The translations under genes were made by a program, and so were the position numbers. Below are positions 50,162 to 58,543 of a DNA stretch of 64,000 nucleotides, piece after piece. Location of the stretch: contig NZ_JBFAMC010000001.1 in assembly GCF_040656415.1 (NCBI RefSeq), positions 62,001 to 126,000 of the forward strand, in the 5' to 3' direction. The notes beneath the pieces are model-generated. The model ran no database searches and was not told where the DNA came from. It saw only the letters and a program-made list of their open reading frames with translations. This DNA comes from Rhodococcus_F sp040656415. Lineage in GTDB: Bacteria > Actinomycetota > Actinomycetes > Mycobacteriales > Mycobacteriaceae. Numbering within the stretch: the stretch's first letter is position 1; each line of letters opens with the position of its first letter.

Positions 50162-50590
50162 TCAACCTCCGTCGGAAGTAAGTCCAAGACCTTCGAGGAA
50201 TCTGTACTTGTCCCAATCGACCCAGGTTTCGACGATCTTGCCGTCTTCGTATCGATCCGTGTCGACCCCGGTCCATGTGCTCGTATTGCCGGTGGCGGGG
50301 ATGCCCTCGAATGTTCCGGTCTGTGTGGCCGTCATTCGAAACCGTGAACAGACGTAGTCCTGATCCTGAACCTGAAGCAGGACCTCGAGTTTCACGTCTG
50401 AGAAGGCCTCATGGAAGCTCTCGAGCAGAGCCCTCCATTCGTCCAGCGACTTGGTCGACGTGCCACCCGCGACGTCGGGCATCTGATGATTGATGTAGTT
50501 CGCGGCCAGGTAGTCGTCCGGGCCGGGCGGGGTATTGTCACCCCAGAGTTCGAGGAAGTGCTTCGATGTCGCTTTGTGATCGGTAGCCAT
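50162..50590 (-). CDS. SnoaL-like ester-cyclase-family protein
   Basis: 142 residues, NTF2-like fold of the SnoaL/ester-cyclase group (KATSKHFLELWGDN, YLAANYINHQMPDV, RFRMTATQTGTFEGIPATGN, KIVETWVDWDKYRFLEGLGL). Family members are cyclases or unknown stress proteins. Stands alone, convergent with the hypothetical gene. Confidence 0.75.
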   Translation of the reverse strand: MATDHKATSKHFLELWGDNTPPGPDDYLAANYINHQMPDVAGGTSTKSLDEWRALLESFHEAFSDVKLEVLLQVQDQDYVCSRFRMTATQTGTFEGIPATGNTSTWTGVDTDRYEDGKIVETWVDWDKYRFLEGLGLTSDGG

Positions 50591-50927
50591 GCTTACCTCC
50601 TATGTGGCGAGCGAAGTCTCCACATTCGATACTGCATCAGTCGACCCCGATTTGCCTAGAGGATTTCCGAAGCGACCTGGTATCCGCCAAATCGTCCTAT
50701 CCGTGGTAGATGACAGTGACAGTTTGCTGAGCTCAGGAAAATTTTCTGATGTTTCATCGAAAATGGTTGCAATGCAGTAGATGTAAGAAATATAGAGGCA
50801 AAAATCTGTTGCATGACAATCAATTTGGAAATGTATGCATGGGTTCGGGAACTAGGCCTTCATGACCAGCACCCGAGTCCGCGGTTGTCCGAGCTGAAGT
50901 TGGATGACGCTGTGGTTGGATGGAGAG
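50591..50927. other. AT-rich intergenic region upstream of the SanA-like gene
   Basis: About 340 bases without a convincing gene. The part from about 50700 to 50850 is clearly richer in A and T than the rest of the window. It includes the palindrome GAAAATTTTC (50737-50746) and runs such as AAGAAATATAGAGGCAAAAA. It probably holds promoters for both flanking genes. Confidence 0.6.
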
Positions 50928-51593
50928 ATGGAAAGACGGGTAATCCGCCGGCTGGTCGGCGCCGGGGTGGGACTCGTCGTGCTCGCCGGTGTGATCGTAG
51001 CCGCGTCGACGGTATGGACGTCACGTAAGGCGTCCGGTCACGTCTACGATGTCGACGCTGCGCCCGCCGCACCCGTGGTGATCGTGCTCGGGACGCAGGT
51101 TCGCGACGGTGAACCCGGGGAGTACCTCGCCGGACGCCTCGATGTCGCGTTGCAACTTCTCGCGGATGGTCGCGCTGGGGCAGCGCTGGTCTCGGGAGAC
51201 GGGGCGGGTCGGTCCGGTGACGAAATCGCCGCGATGACGAAATACCTGGTCGAGAACGGGGTGGACCCGAGTCGGATCGTCGGCGATCCGTACGGCCTGG
51301 ACACCTACGACACCTGCAACCGTGCTGCCCGGACGTACGGAGTCACCGAGGCGCTGATCGTCACACAGTCGTTCCACGTGTCGCGAGCGGTGGCGCTGTG
51401 CCGAGGGGTCGGGATCGAGGCCGCTGGTGTCGCTGCCGGATGTGACTGCGGCACGATCACGATGGCCCGGAACACGGTGCGCGAATCGCTGGCCCGCCCC
51501 AAAGCAATTCTCGACCTTCTGACCGCACGAGACCCTGCGGTTGTTTCCGGGCCCGACGATCGGCTCGGCAAGGCACTCGGCTTCGATGGCTGA
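50928..51593 (+). CDS. SanA/YdcF-like (DUF218) membrane-anchored protein
   Basis: 221 residues. One N-terminal transmembrane helix (LVGAGVGLVVLAGVIVAAS) is followed by a DUF218 domain (VVIVLGTQVRDGEPGEYLAG, RLDVALQLLADGRAGAALVS, DTYDTCNRAARTYGV, IVTQSFHVSRAVALCRGVGI). SanA-type proteins affect envelope barrier function and vancomycin tolerance. The start could also be ATG 50904; neither has a strong ribosome site. Confidence 0.8.
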   Translation: MERRVIRRLVGAGVGLVVLAGVIVAASTVWTSRKASGHVYDVDAAPAAPVVIVLGTQVRDGEPGEYLAGRLDVALQLLADGRAGAALVSGDGAGRSGDEIAAMTKYLVENGVDPSRIVGDPYGLDTYDTCNRAARTYGVTEALIVTQSFHVSRAVALCRGVGIEAAGVAAGCDCGTITMARNTVRESLARPKAILDLLTARDPAVVSGPDDRLGKALGFDG

Positions 51594-51661
51594 CCAGATC
51601 CGGCGTTGCAGGGAGGACGAAATCGGTAGGCTCTTCGCTGACGACGAGCGGAGGCGCGATC

Positions 51662-52753
51662 ATGGTTTCCCCGACCGATTCGAATGCGAGACCCGACCCG
51701 ACTCCCCGCGAAATTCGTAGGTGGCGCCGCTACCTCGCGGACGAACGTGCCGAGGCTGCGGTCTACCGGGACCTCGCGAAACGACGCTCGGGTGAGGAAC
51801 GGGAAATCCTGCTTGCGCTCGCAGAAGCAGAGGGGCGGCACGAGTCTCACTGGCGCACTCTGCTCGGCGAACAAGTCGGAAAGCCCGCACGTGGCGGAAT
51901 CCGCACTCGCCTCCTCGGTTTTCTGGCCAGGCGGTTTGGATCGGTATTCGTGCTGGCGCTCGCGCAACGCGCCGAGACCCGCTCGCCGTATCCGACAGAC
52001 TTGGATGCCACCGACGCAATGGGAGCGGACGAACGCATCCACGAAGAAGTGGTGCGCGCTCTTGCCACGCGCGGGCGAAGCCGTCTTTCCGGGACTTTTC
52101 GCGCTGCCGTGTTCGGCGCCAACGACGGACTGGTCAGCAACCTTGCGCTGATCCTCGGCATCAGTGGAAGCGGCGCCTCCAACGAAATCGTGTTGCTCAC
52201 CGGACTTGCCGGACTGCTCTCGGGTGCTCTGTCGATGGGCGCGGGTGAGTACGTATCCGTGCGTTCGCAGCGTGAGCTGCTCGAGGCCTCGACACCGGGG
52301 AAGGGGGCGCGGGAGGCTGTGCCACTTCTCGACGTCGATGCCAACGAGCTGGCACTCGTATACCGGGCACGCGGCATGTCGGCGGCGGATGCCGAGAAGA
52401 AGGCGTCCGAGGTCCTGGAGGCAACTGATCAACTCGATCCTGTTTCGGGGGAAGACGCCGTCGACCAGCACGAGGCTATCGGTACAGGGCTCGGTGCGGC
52501 TGCGGCGAGTTTCTCCTTCTTCGCATCCGGCGCGATCATCCCGGTTCTGCCGTATCTCTTCGGGCTGCAAGGAACCACCGCGCTGGTGGTCTCCGCATCG
52601 CTGGTGGGCGTGGCTCTGCTCTCGACCGGCGTGGTAGTGGGACTCCTGTCGGGTGGTCCGCCGATCAAGCGGGCATTGCGCCAGTTGGCAATCGGATACG
52701 GTGCCGCGACCGCCACCTACATCCTGGGCATGTTGTTCGGTGCGAGTATCTGA
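51662..52753 (+). CDS. Ferritin-like/VIT1 fusion membrane protein (MbfA-like)
   Basis: 363 residues. The N-terminal ~140 residues are a rubrerythrin/ferritin-like helical domain with ExxH-type ligands (YLADERAEAAVYRDLAKR, LALAEAEGRHESHW). The C-terminal part is a five-helix CCC1/VIT1 iron/manganese transporter (FGANDGLVSNLALILG, LSMGAGEYVSVRSQREL, SFSFFASGAIIPVLPYL). Such fusions export iron and protect against peroxide. Start ATG at 51662. Confidence 0.87.
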   Translation: MVSPTDSNARPDPTPREIRRWRRYLADERAEAAVYRDLAKRRSGEEREILLALAEAEGRHESHWRTLLGEQVGKPARGGIRTRLLGFLARRFGSVFVLALAQRAETRSPYPTDLDATDAMGADERIHEEVVRALATRGRSRLSGTFRAAVFGANDGLVSNLALILGISGSGASNEIVLLTGLAGLLSGALSMGAGEYVSVRSQRELLEASTPGKGAREAVPLLDVDANELALVYRARGMSAADAEKKASEVLEATDQLDPVSGEDAVDQHEAIGTGLGAAAASFSFFASGAIIPVLPYLFGLQGTTALVVSASLVGVALLSTGVVVGLLSGGPPIKRALRQLAIGYGAATATYILGMLFGASI

Positions 52754-52934
52754 GACCGTCATCGGCACGGCAGAACTTAGGTCTGGGAACCGACCACGTC
52801 AGCCCCCCGGGGTTGTCCGAGAAAGTTTTTCGCCCCGAGCGTGCGTGGTGAATCTGTGAGTGCCTGCAGGCGGTGTTACCTTCCAGTTTGCGGTGGTGCC
52901 GCGACCGAGCGGCGGATCCAACGGAGGGGGCGGG

Positions 52935-54407
52935 ATGTCGAAGAAGTTGGTCGCGTCGTTCGCGGCCGTGGCGATCGGTTCGGGTGTCATCGTCTACTCG
53001 AACCAAAGCGATGCGGTTGCCGAACCCGAGGCGGTGTGGAACGGGATTCCCGGCAGCGGTCCGTGCGCTAGCGAGGTTTCGAACGAGACGGTATCGCTCA
53101 TCCCGGAGAAGCTGGAGATTCCGGTTCCATACCCGAAGATCACGACGGTGCCCTACCCGGTGGAGGCGAAGGAACCGGTTCGTGTCTCCCAGGAATTACC
53201 CGCCGATCCATGCACCGATCCGTGCCCGGACTTGACCGACGAGACCGCCCTGGACTCCGGGAACCTCTCGAGTGTTCTGAACATTCCGGACGTCAGCCTG
53301 AAGTTCACACCGTTCCATCTTGGAATTCCCGTCCCGGGAGCCGATATTCAACTACCTCCTCCACCACCGGTGGCAAATCCCGCGACCGTGGAGGCTCCAC
53401 GCAGTCCTGCTCCGCCGACCCCGAAGGTAGGAGAGGTGACTCGCGTGGCCAAGGTGACCGGGCCGGGTTCGGTCAGTCGCACGGACAAGCGCTACCAGGT
53501 CAACGGCACCGACCTCGGGATCATGTGGGAGTCCGCGCCGGACCAGATAGCGATTGCGTTCGGTGACACCTTCGGCAAGGGTTTCATTCCACCCGGCGGC
53601 CAGGGTGGCGATTGGCGCAGCAATGTGCTGGGGTTCAGCTCCGACCGCAACCTGGCGGACGGGATGAGCCTGGACAGCATGGTGATGGACAGCCGTTGCC
53701 ATGCGGCGGAGGTTCTCGACAGCCGAAAGCTCGACAACGTCGAGATCACCACCATACCGACGTCGGGATTCGCCATCGGGGACAGGCAGTACATGAGTTA
53801 TATGTCGATCCGCACGTGGTACAGCATTCCCACCACGTGGTGGACGAACTACGGCGGTATCGCCTACTCGGACGACGGCGGCTCCACCTGGACGAAGGAC
53901 CCGTACGCGAAGTGGGAGAACATATTCGGCGTCACCAATTTTCAGGTCGCGTCGATGGTGCCTGTCGGTGACTTCGTCTACATGTTCGGCACTCCCAACA
54001 CGAGACTGGGTTCGGTCGGACTCGCTCGTGTTCCGGTGGACCAAATCTTGAATACGTCTGCGTACCAGTACTGGCAGAACGGCACCTGGACACCGGTGGG
54101 AGGCTTCACGGAAGCGACGCCGATCGTCAATGCTCCCGCCGCAGAACTATCTGTTCGTTACGACGAGACGACGGGCAAGTGGCAGATGGCTTACCTCGAC
54201 ACGTCGAAGCTGGCCATCGTTCTGCGTGAGGCCGACTCGCCGCAGGGTGCCTGGTCCGACGGGGCGCGCATGGTCAGTGTCACCGAGTACCCGGAACTGT
54301 ACGGCGGATTCATCCACCCCTGGTCGACCGCCGACGACCTGTACTTCACCATCTCGACCTGGTCCGACTACAACGTCTTTCTGATGAGAGCGAAACTGGG
54401 CGAGTAA
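52935..54407 (+). CDS. DUF4185-domain secreted protein
   Basis: 490 residues. Signal peptide or N-terminal anchor (MSKKLVASFAAVAIGSGVIV) and a Pro-rich region (about 70-195, including PPPPPVANPATVEAPRSPAP). The DUF4185 domain covers about 200 to the end (MWESAPDQIAIAFGDTFG, GGIAYSDDGGSTWTKDPYAK, GGFIHPWSTADDLYFTIS), probably a five-bladed propeller-like fold. It is widespread in mycobacteria and rhodococci; function unknown. The start is fixed by GGAGGGGGCGGG before ATG 52935. Confidence 0.82.
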   Translation: MSKKLVASFAAVAIGSGVIVYSNQSDAVAEPEAVWNGIPGSGPCASEVSNETVSLIPEKLEIPVPYPKITTVPYPVEAKEPVRVSQELPADPCTDPCPDLTDETALDSGNLSSVLNIPDVSLKFTPFHLGIPVPGADIQLPPPPPVANPATVEAPRSPAPPTPKVGEVTRVAKVTGPGSVSRTDKRYQVNGTDLGIMWESAPDQIAIAFGDTFGKGFIPPGGQGGDWRSNVLGFSSDRNLADGMSLDSMVMDSRCHAAEVLDSRKLDNVEITTIPTSGFAIGDRQYMSYMSIRTWYSIPTTWWTNYGGIAYSDDGGSTWTKDPYAKWENIFGVTNFQVASMVPVGDFVYMFGTPNTRLGSVGLARVPVDQILNTSAYQYWQNGTWTPVGGFTEATPIVNAPAAELSVRYDETTGKWQMAYLDTSKLAIVLREADSPQGAWSDGARMVSVTEYPELYGGFIHPWSTADDLYFTISTWSDYNVFLMRAKLGE

Positions 54408-54439
54408 CCGGCTCGATAGCGGCGGCTCGGTGGCCGGTC

Positions 54440-54482
54440 GCGTCGCAGGCGTGACACCTTCACCGGTGTCTCCGCCTGCGAC
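54440..54482. terminator. Terminator hairpin between convergent genes
   Basis: An outer perfect stem of 11 base pairs (CGTCGCAGGCG/CGCCTGCGACG) continues, after one unpaired base on the left and two on the right, as an inner six-pair stem (GACACC/GGTGTC) around a TTCACC loop. It lies between the converging DUF4185 and FAD-dehydrogenase genes. Confidence 0.75.
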
Positions 54483-54532
54483 GTCCGCAAACGCGGGAGC
54501 GACGGCACTGAGGAAATTGTGAGCGGACGGGC

Positions 54533-56188
54533 CTACAGCTTGCGGGCCAGTGCGCGACCTGCCGCGCGTCCGGAGAAGATGCAGCCACCGAGGAAGGTGC
54601 CCTCGAGTGCGCTGTATCCGTGGACACCTCCGCCGCCGAATCCGGCAACCTCCCCGGCGGCATAGAGGCCTTCGAAGGCCGTGCCGTCCGGTCGGATCAC
54701 CCGAGAGTCGAGGTCGGTTTCGAGGCCGCCGAGGGTCTTGCGGGTCAGCAGGTGCAGCTTGACCGCGATCAGTGGACCGTTCTTGGGATCGAGTAGTGCG
54801 TGTGGGCTAGCGACGCGGGTGATCTTGTCGGACAGAAGATTTCGCGCATTCTGGATCGCCATGATCTGGAAATCCTTGCTGTAACTGTTCTTCACCTCGC
54901 GGTCTCGGGCAACTATCTCACGCTCGATGTCCTCGTAAGCCACCGGAGCCTCCGGGGAGATTGCGTTCATGCCGTCGACGAGCTCGCGGAGGTTGTCGCG
55001 AACGACGAAGTCCGCACCCTTCTGCTTGAACGCCTCGACCGGTCCGGGCGCCCCCTTCCTGACCCTTTCGGCGAGAAGTTTGAAGTCGCGGCCTGTGATG
55101 TCGGGGTTCTGTTCGGAACCCGACAGCGCAAACTCCTTCTCGATGATCTTCTGGTCGAGGACGAACCACGTGTGGTGGTGTCCACTGTCCACGATGTGCT
55201 GGAGCGTTCCCAAGGTGTCGAACCCGGGGAAGTTGGGGCTCGGCAGTCGTTTACCGTTGCCGTCGAACCACATCGACGACGGGCCGGGGATTATGCGAAT
55301 GCCGTGGTTGGGCCAGATCGGATCCCAGTTCTGGATGCCCTCGACGTAGTGCCACATACGGTCCCGGTTCACGATGTTGCCGCCCGCGTTCTCGGTGATC
55401 GCCAGCATCCGGCCGTCGACGTGTGCCGGGACGCCGGCGAGCATGTGCTCGGGAGCCTTTCCCAGACGTGCGGGCCAATTCTTCTTGACCAGTTCGGGAT
55501 TGCCGCCGATGCCTCCCGACGTGACGATTACCGCCTGAGCCGAGAACTCGAACTCCCCGATCGCAGTCCGTGAACTCTTCACTCCGCGAGGCTCGGTGGA
55601 CGGCTCCAGGACAGTGCCGCGCACGCCGGTGGCGGCGCCGTCCGTCACAACGATCTCGTCGACCTGGTGGCGGTGTTTGAACGTGACCAGTCCCCGCTTC
55701 GAGGCCGCGAGGACGCGCGTGAGGAAGATGTCCACCACGCCAGGACCGGTGCCCCAAGTGATGTGGAAACGAGGGACGGAATTGCCTTGCCCGATTGCGG
55801 ACCCACGTCCACGTTCGGCCCAACTGACGTTCGGCATCAGGCGCAGGCCGAGGTCGTGGAGGTAGCGCCGCTTCTCGCCTGCGGCGAACTCGACGTACGC
55901 CTGCGCCCACTGTCGTGGCCATCTGTCCTCGCGGTCACGGTCGAACGCGGCGGTGCCCATCCAGTCTTGGATGGCCAGTTCGTACGAGTCCTTGATGCCC
56001 AGGCGTCGCTGTTCGGGGCTGTCGACGAGGAACAGTCCACCGAGCGACCAGAAGGCCTGCCCGCCGAGGTTTGCCGCACTCTCCTGGTCGACGACGAGGA
56101 CTTTGCGGCCCGCCTGAACCAACTCATAGGTAGCGACCAGTCCCGCCAGTCCTGCTCCGACGACGATCGCATCAGCTTGTTCTGTCAC
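54533..56188 (-). CDS. FAD-binding dehydrogenase (fumarate-reductase/ketosteroid-dehydrogenase superfamily)
   Basis: 551 residues. The N-terminal dinucleotide motif is DAIVVGAGLAGLVATYELVQ with the acidic end VVDQE. The flavin-site motif is GGQAFWSLGGLFLVD, and the C-terminal FAD motif is GLYAAGEVAGFGGGGVHGYS. Homologues oxidise or reduce carbon-carbon bonds, some in steroid breakdown; the substrate here is unknown. It follows the TetR gene with a four-base overlap (ATGA), so the two are one operon. Confidence 0.82.
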   Translation of the reverse strand: MTEQADAIVVGAGLAGLVATYELVQAGRKVLVVDQESAANLGGQAFWSLGGLFLVDSPEQRRLGIKDSYELAIQDWMGTAAFDRDREDRWPRQWAQAYVEFAAGEKRRYLHDLGLRLMPNVSWAERGRGSAIGQGNSVPRFHITWGTGPGVVDIFLTRVLAASKRGLVTFKHRHQVDEIVVTDGAATGVRGTVLEPSTEPRGVKSSRTAIGEFEFSAQAVIVTSGGIGGNPELVKKNWPARLGKAPEHMLAGVPAHVDGRMLAITENAGGNIVNRDRMWHYVEGIQNWDPIWPNHGIRIIPGPSSMWFDGNGKRLPSPNFPGFDTLGTLQHIVDSGHHHTWFVLDQKIIEKEFALSGSEQNPDITGRDFKLLAERVRKGAPGPVEAFKQKGADFVVRDNLRELVDGMNAISPEAPVAYEDIEREIVARDREVKNSYSKDFQIMAIQNARNLLSDKITRVASPHALLDPKNGPLIAVKLHLLTRKTLGGLETDLDSRVIRPDGTAFEGLYAAGEVAGFGGGGVHGYSALEGTFLGGCIFSGRAAGRALARKL

Positions 56189-56889
56189 GAAGACTCCTCA
56201 TTTTTTGGGTGGGTATGAGCGGTATCGGGTTCGGTGTATGCGGCCACGACATGGGTGAAGAGGTCGAGGCGTAGTTCGCGTGCCGAGACGTCGTCCTCCT
56301 CGATCAGGCATTGGATCGTTGTGCCGTCGTGCAGGGCGACAAGCGCGCGACCGAGGACGAGAGGATCGCCGACTATGCGTCGACCGAGTCGGCTCAGCGC
56401 CTTCTCGAGAATAGGCATGATGGTGTGCAAGATCGCCTCTTCGCGCTCGGCTAGTGCTTGCTGGAGCGGTGGGTTTCGCAGCGCGTGGGCAATGAACTCG
56501 GAGTTGATTCGGTACCACTGATCGTCGATCGGGACTGCGTCGAGTACCAGTGCCGTGCCGGTTCGGAGTTTGTCGTCAGGGGTGAGCTGTGCGAGGGCAA
56601 GGGCCGAGGAGTCGGCGGTGCAACGGATTCGGTCGAGCATCGAGTTGGAGCGTTGCTCCCACATCGCGAAGAACAACTCGTCCAACGAAGCAAAGTTGGA
56701 GTAGAACGCGCCGCGTGTATAGCCTCCGCGTTCACAGATCTGCTCGACGGTAGACCGGCCGAAGCCGTTTTCCGCGAAGACCTCGCCTGCGGCGTCGAGT
56801 AGGCGTTGGCGAGTACGCACCCGCCGCTTCGTCACACGCGTGACTGTATCGGCGACAGGTTCGCCGGAGCGTGCCGGCGATGTCGACAC
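56185..56889 (-). CDS. TetR-family repressor
   Basis: 234 residues. HTH in LLDAAGEVFAENGFGRSTVE and QICERGGYTRGAFYSNFASL (about 30-70), then an alpha-helical ligand domain. Cotranscribed with the FAD dehydrogenase it probably controls. A palindromic site (56928-56958) lies 39-69 bases upstream. Confidence 0.87.
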   Translation of the reverse strand: MSTSPARSGEPVADTVTRVTKRRVRTRQRLLDAAGEVFAENGFGRSTVEQICERGGYTRGAFYSNFASLDELFFAMWEQRSNSMLDRIRCTADSSALALAQLTPDDKLRTGTALVLDAVPIDDQWYRINSEFIAHALRNPPLQQALAEREEAILHTIMPILEKALSRLGRRIVGDPLVLGRALVALHDGTTIQCLIEEDDVSARELRLDLFTHVVAAYTEPDTAHTHPKNEESS

Positions 56890-56927
56890 AGCGCCTCCTC
56901 ATCATCCCGGTTCGAGAGCAACGTTCG

Positions 56928-56958
56928 ATACGCTAGCGCATCGGATACACCAGCGTAT
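56928..56958. promoter_or_regulatory. Palindromic site upstream of the TetR gene
   Basis: ATACGCT (56928-56934) and AGCGTAT (56952-56958) are perfect inverted arms 17 bases apart. A GATAC unit within the spacer (56944-56948) repeats part of the left arm. Likely TetR operator. Confidence 0.5.
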
Positions 56959-57008
56959 GCTTTTTCTGGTTGCGTTTCCCGGTTGAGAGCCGGGGAAGAG
57001 AGGGGCAG

Positions 57009-57521
57009 TTACCGGGCCCGATGGCGACGTACGGCATCTCGGTTCGCGCACCGTGGCGAGCAGTACCGCTGGCGGCCGGTGCGCGACACGTCAGCGTAGA
57101 TGACATGGCATTCTTCTACTGCGCAGCGGCCTAGGCGGTGCATCCCGCGGCCCACCAAGTGCAGCGCCGTCCCCATGGAGATCAGAGCTTCGAGTACACC
57201 CGCGAGCGAATGTTGGTCGTCGCGGTAGTGAAGGTGCCAGCCGTCGTCGGCGTGGTTGCTCATTCGGGGATAGGCCGAGGCCTTCTCGAGCATGATGTTG
57301 ACGAGTTCGGCCCGATCCTCTTCAGCGGTGGCGTCCACGACCAGTGCCCACCGGTCGAGAATTTCGTGCACGTCGGACAGGTCGTCGTCGGTGACGGGGA
57401 AGTCGATTACGAGGCCGGACTCGACGCATCGGGCGACGAGTTCCTCTGTTGATTCGGGTGGGCGATTCGCAAGATCAGCGGCTAGTACGACAGCAGGTTC
57501 GCCGTAAGGGTTGAGATGCAC
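57009..57521 (-). CDS. CGNR zinc-finger domain protein
   Basis: 170 residues. The N-terminal ABATE-like helical domain is followed by a C-terminal zinc finger (LGRCAVEECHVIYADVSRTG then RQRYCSPRCANRDAVRRHR), whose four cysteines bind zinc and whose basic tail binds DNA. CGNR proteins are stress-responsive regulators in actinomycetes. GTG start at 57519-57521. Confidence 0.87.
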   Translation of the reverse strand: MHLNPYGEPAVVLAADLANRPPESTEELVARCVESGLVIDFPVTDDDLSDVHEILDRWALVVDATAEEDRAELVNIMLEKASAYPRMSNHADDGWHLHYRDDQHSLAGVLEALISMGTALHLVGRGMHRLGRCAVEECHVIYADVSRTGRQRYCSPRCANRDAVRRHRAR

Positions 57522-57546
57522 AATGCCATTACATCACGCTGGGGGC

Positions 57547-57684
57547 ATGAGTGACCAGCATCAACATGAATGGCGTGAAACGTTTCGGTACCGGACGAGC
57601 ACGGGAATCGTCGCGTACCGTGTCTGCGGGTGTGGACTGTGGGAGGTGTCGCCGACTGAGGTTTCGCCCTCTCAATCCCCGTAG
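57547..57684 (+). CDS. Small hypothetical protein with Cys-Gly-Cys motif
   Basis: 45 residues, MSDQHQHEWRETFRYRTSTG then IVAYRVCGCGLWEVSPTE and a short tail. Histidines near the start and the VCGCG pair suggest a small zinc- or metal-binding peptide. It diverges from the CGNR gene with only 25 bases between them and is convergent with the sigma-factor gene. Too short for standard gene finding; supported by composition and neat fit. Confidence 0.5.
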   Translation: MSDQHQHEWRETFRYRTSTGIVAYRVCGCGLWEVSPTEVSPSQSP

Positions 57685-57694
57685 CCATGTCCAA

Positions 57695-58369
57695 TCACGC
57701 ACGCGACGAACGGGTTCGAGCCGTTGTCTGTGTACAAGCGTGAACAGGTCTCCTTCTCGGCGCTTGTCGAGGTATTGGCGAATGGTTTTGTGCAGTGTCA
57801 GATCCAATCCGTTCCCGCAGATGGTTCAGCGCCCGGTGTTGCGCGACGCGGACGGCCCCAGCAGTGGTGTCGAGGACGCGAGCGGTCTGTTGTGCCGACA
57901 TTCCCAGCACGATGCGCATGAAGAGGATCTGCTGATGCCGGGTCGAGAGACCTTCGACGAGTTGTCCTACGTCGGTGCGTAGTTCGCGGTGGAGAACGTG
58001 GTGTTCTGGGCTGTCCTCGGTGCCTACCGGGTCAGCTGCGGCTGCAGCGCGCGCGGTCGTGACGGACCACCGGGTCGCGCGACGCCGAGCGTCACACACC
58101 TTGTGCGCCGCGATGCCGAAGATGAACGACAAGAGGGACTTTCCCTGGTCCTCATATGTGGGGAGTGCCCCTATCAACGCCATGCAGACGTCCTGGGTGA
58201 CGTCTTCGGCGCAGGCATGCGAGCTATCCGTGCCTTCGAGCCTGCTCTTGGAAAAGCTGTACACAAGGGGGTATGCGATACGTAAGACTTCTTCCACGGC
58301 CGCTTCGTCCCCATTCACGGCGTCCGGAGCGAGTGCTTCCAATTTGGCTCGCAGGTCCAACTCGATCAT
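57695..58369 (-). CDS. ECF-type RNA polymerase sigma factor (SigD/ShbA-like)
   Basis: 224 residues. Region 2 is around EDVTQDVCMALIGALPTYE and LLSFIFGIAAHKVCDARRR; region 4 is LSTRHQQILFMRIVLGMSAQ, then TARVLDTTAGAVRVAQHRAL. This matches the SigD/ShbA branch of actinobacterial ECF factors, which in related genera governs growth-phase or housekeeping-like transcription. The start ATG 58367-58369 has GGGGAGGA five bases before it; a longer open frame that runs over the AAA gene is rejected. The C-terminal ~35 residues are basic and unusual. Confidence 0.82.
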   Translation of the reverse strand: MIELDLRAKLEALAPDAVNGDEAAVEEVLRIAYPLVYSFSKSRLEGTDSSHACAEDVTQDVCMALIGALPTYEDQGKSLLSFIFGIAAHKVCDARRRATRWSVTTARAAAAADPVGTEDSPEHHVLHRELRTDVGQLVEGLSTRHQQILFMRIVLGMSAQQTARVLDTTAGAVRVAQHRALNHLRERIGSDTAQNHSPIPRQAPRRRPVHACTQTTARTRSSRA

Positions 58370-58527
58370 GATGTCCTCCCCGATTCTGTGTCCGTATCCA
58401 GACTCGACGGAGCATGCGAATGGCGATAGGCACCACAGGGTGGGAATGTCCCCACTCTCTGGCAGCAACTTCATAGCGTCGTCTAGGACACGGGCTAGAT
58501 CTGCCCAGATTCGACAATCGAGGTTGT

Positions 58528-58543
58528 TACCTTCAAAGCCATG
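58528..58543 (+). promoter_or_regulatory. Leaderless -10 box before the AAA ATPase gene
   Basis: TACCTT (58528-58533) lies seven bases before ATG 58541 with no ribosome site, the same spacing as in the oxidoreductase array. Confidence 0.45.
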
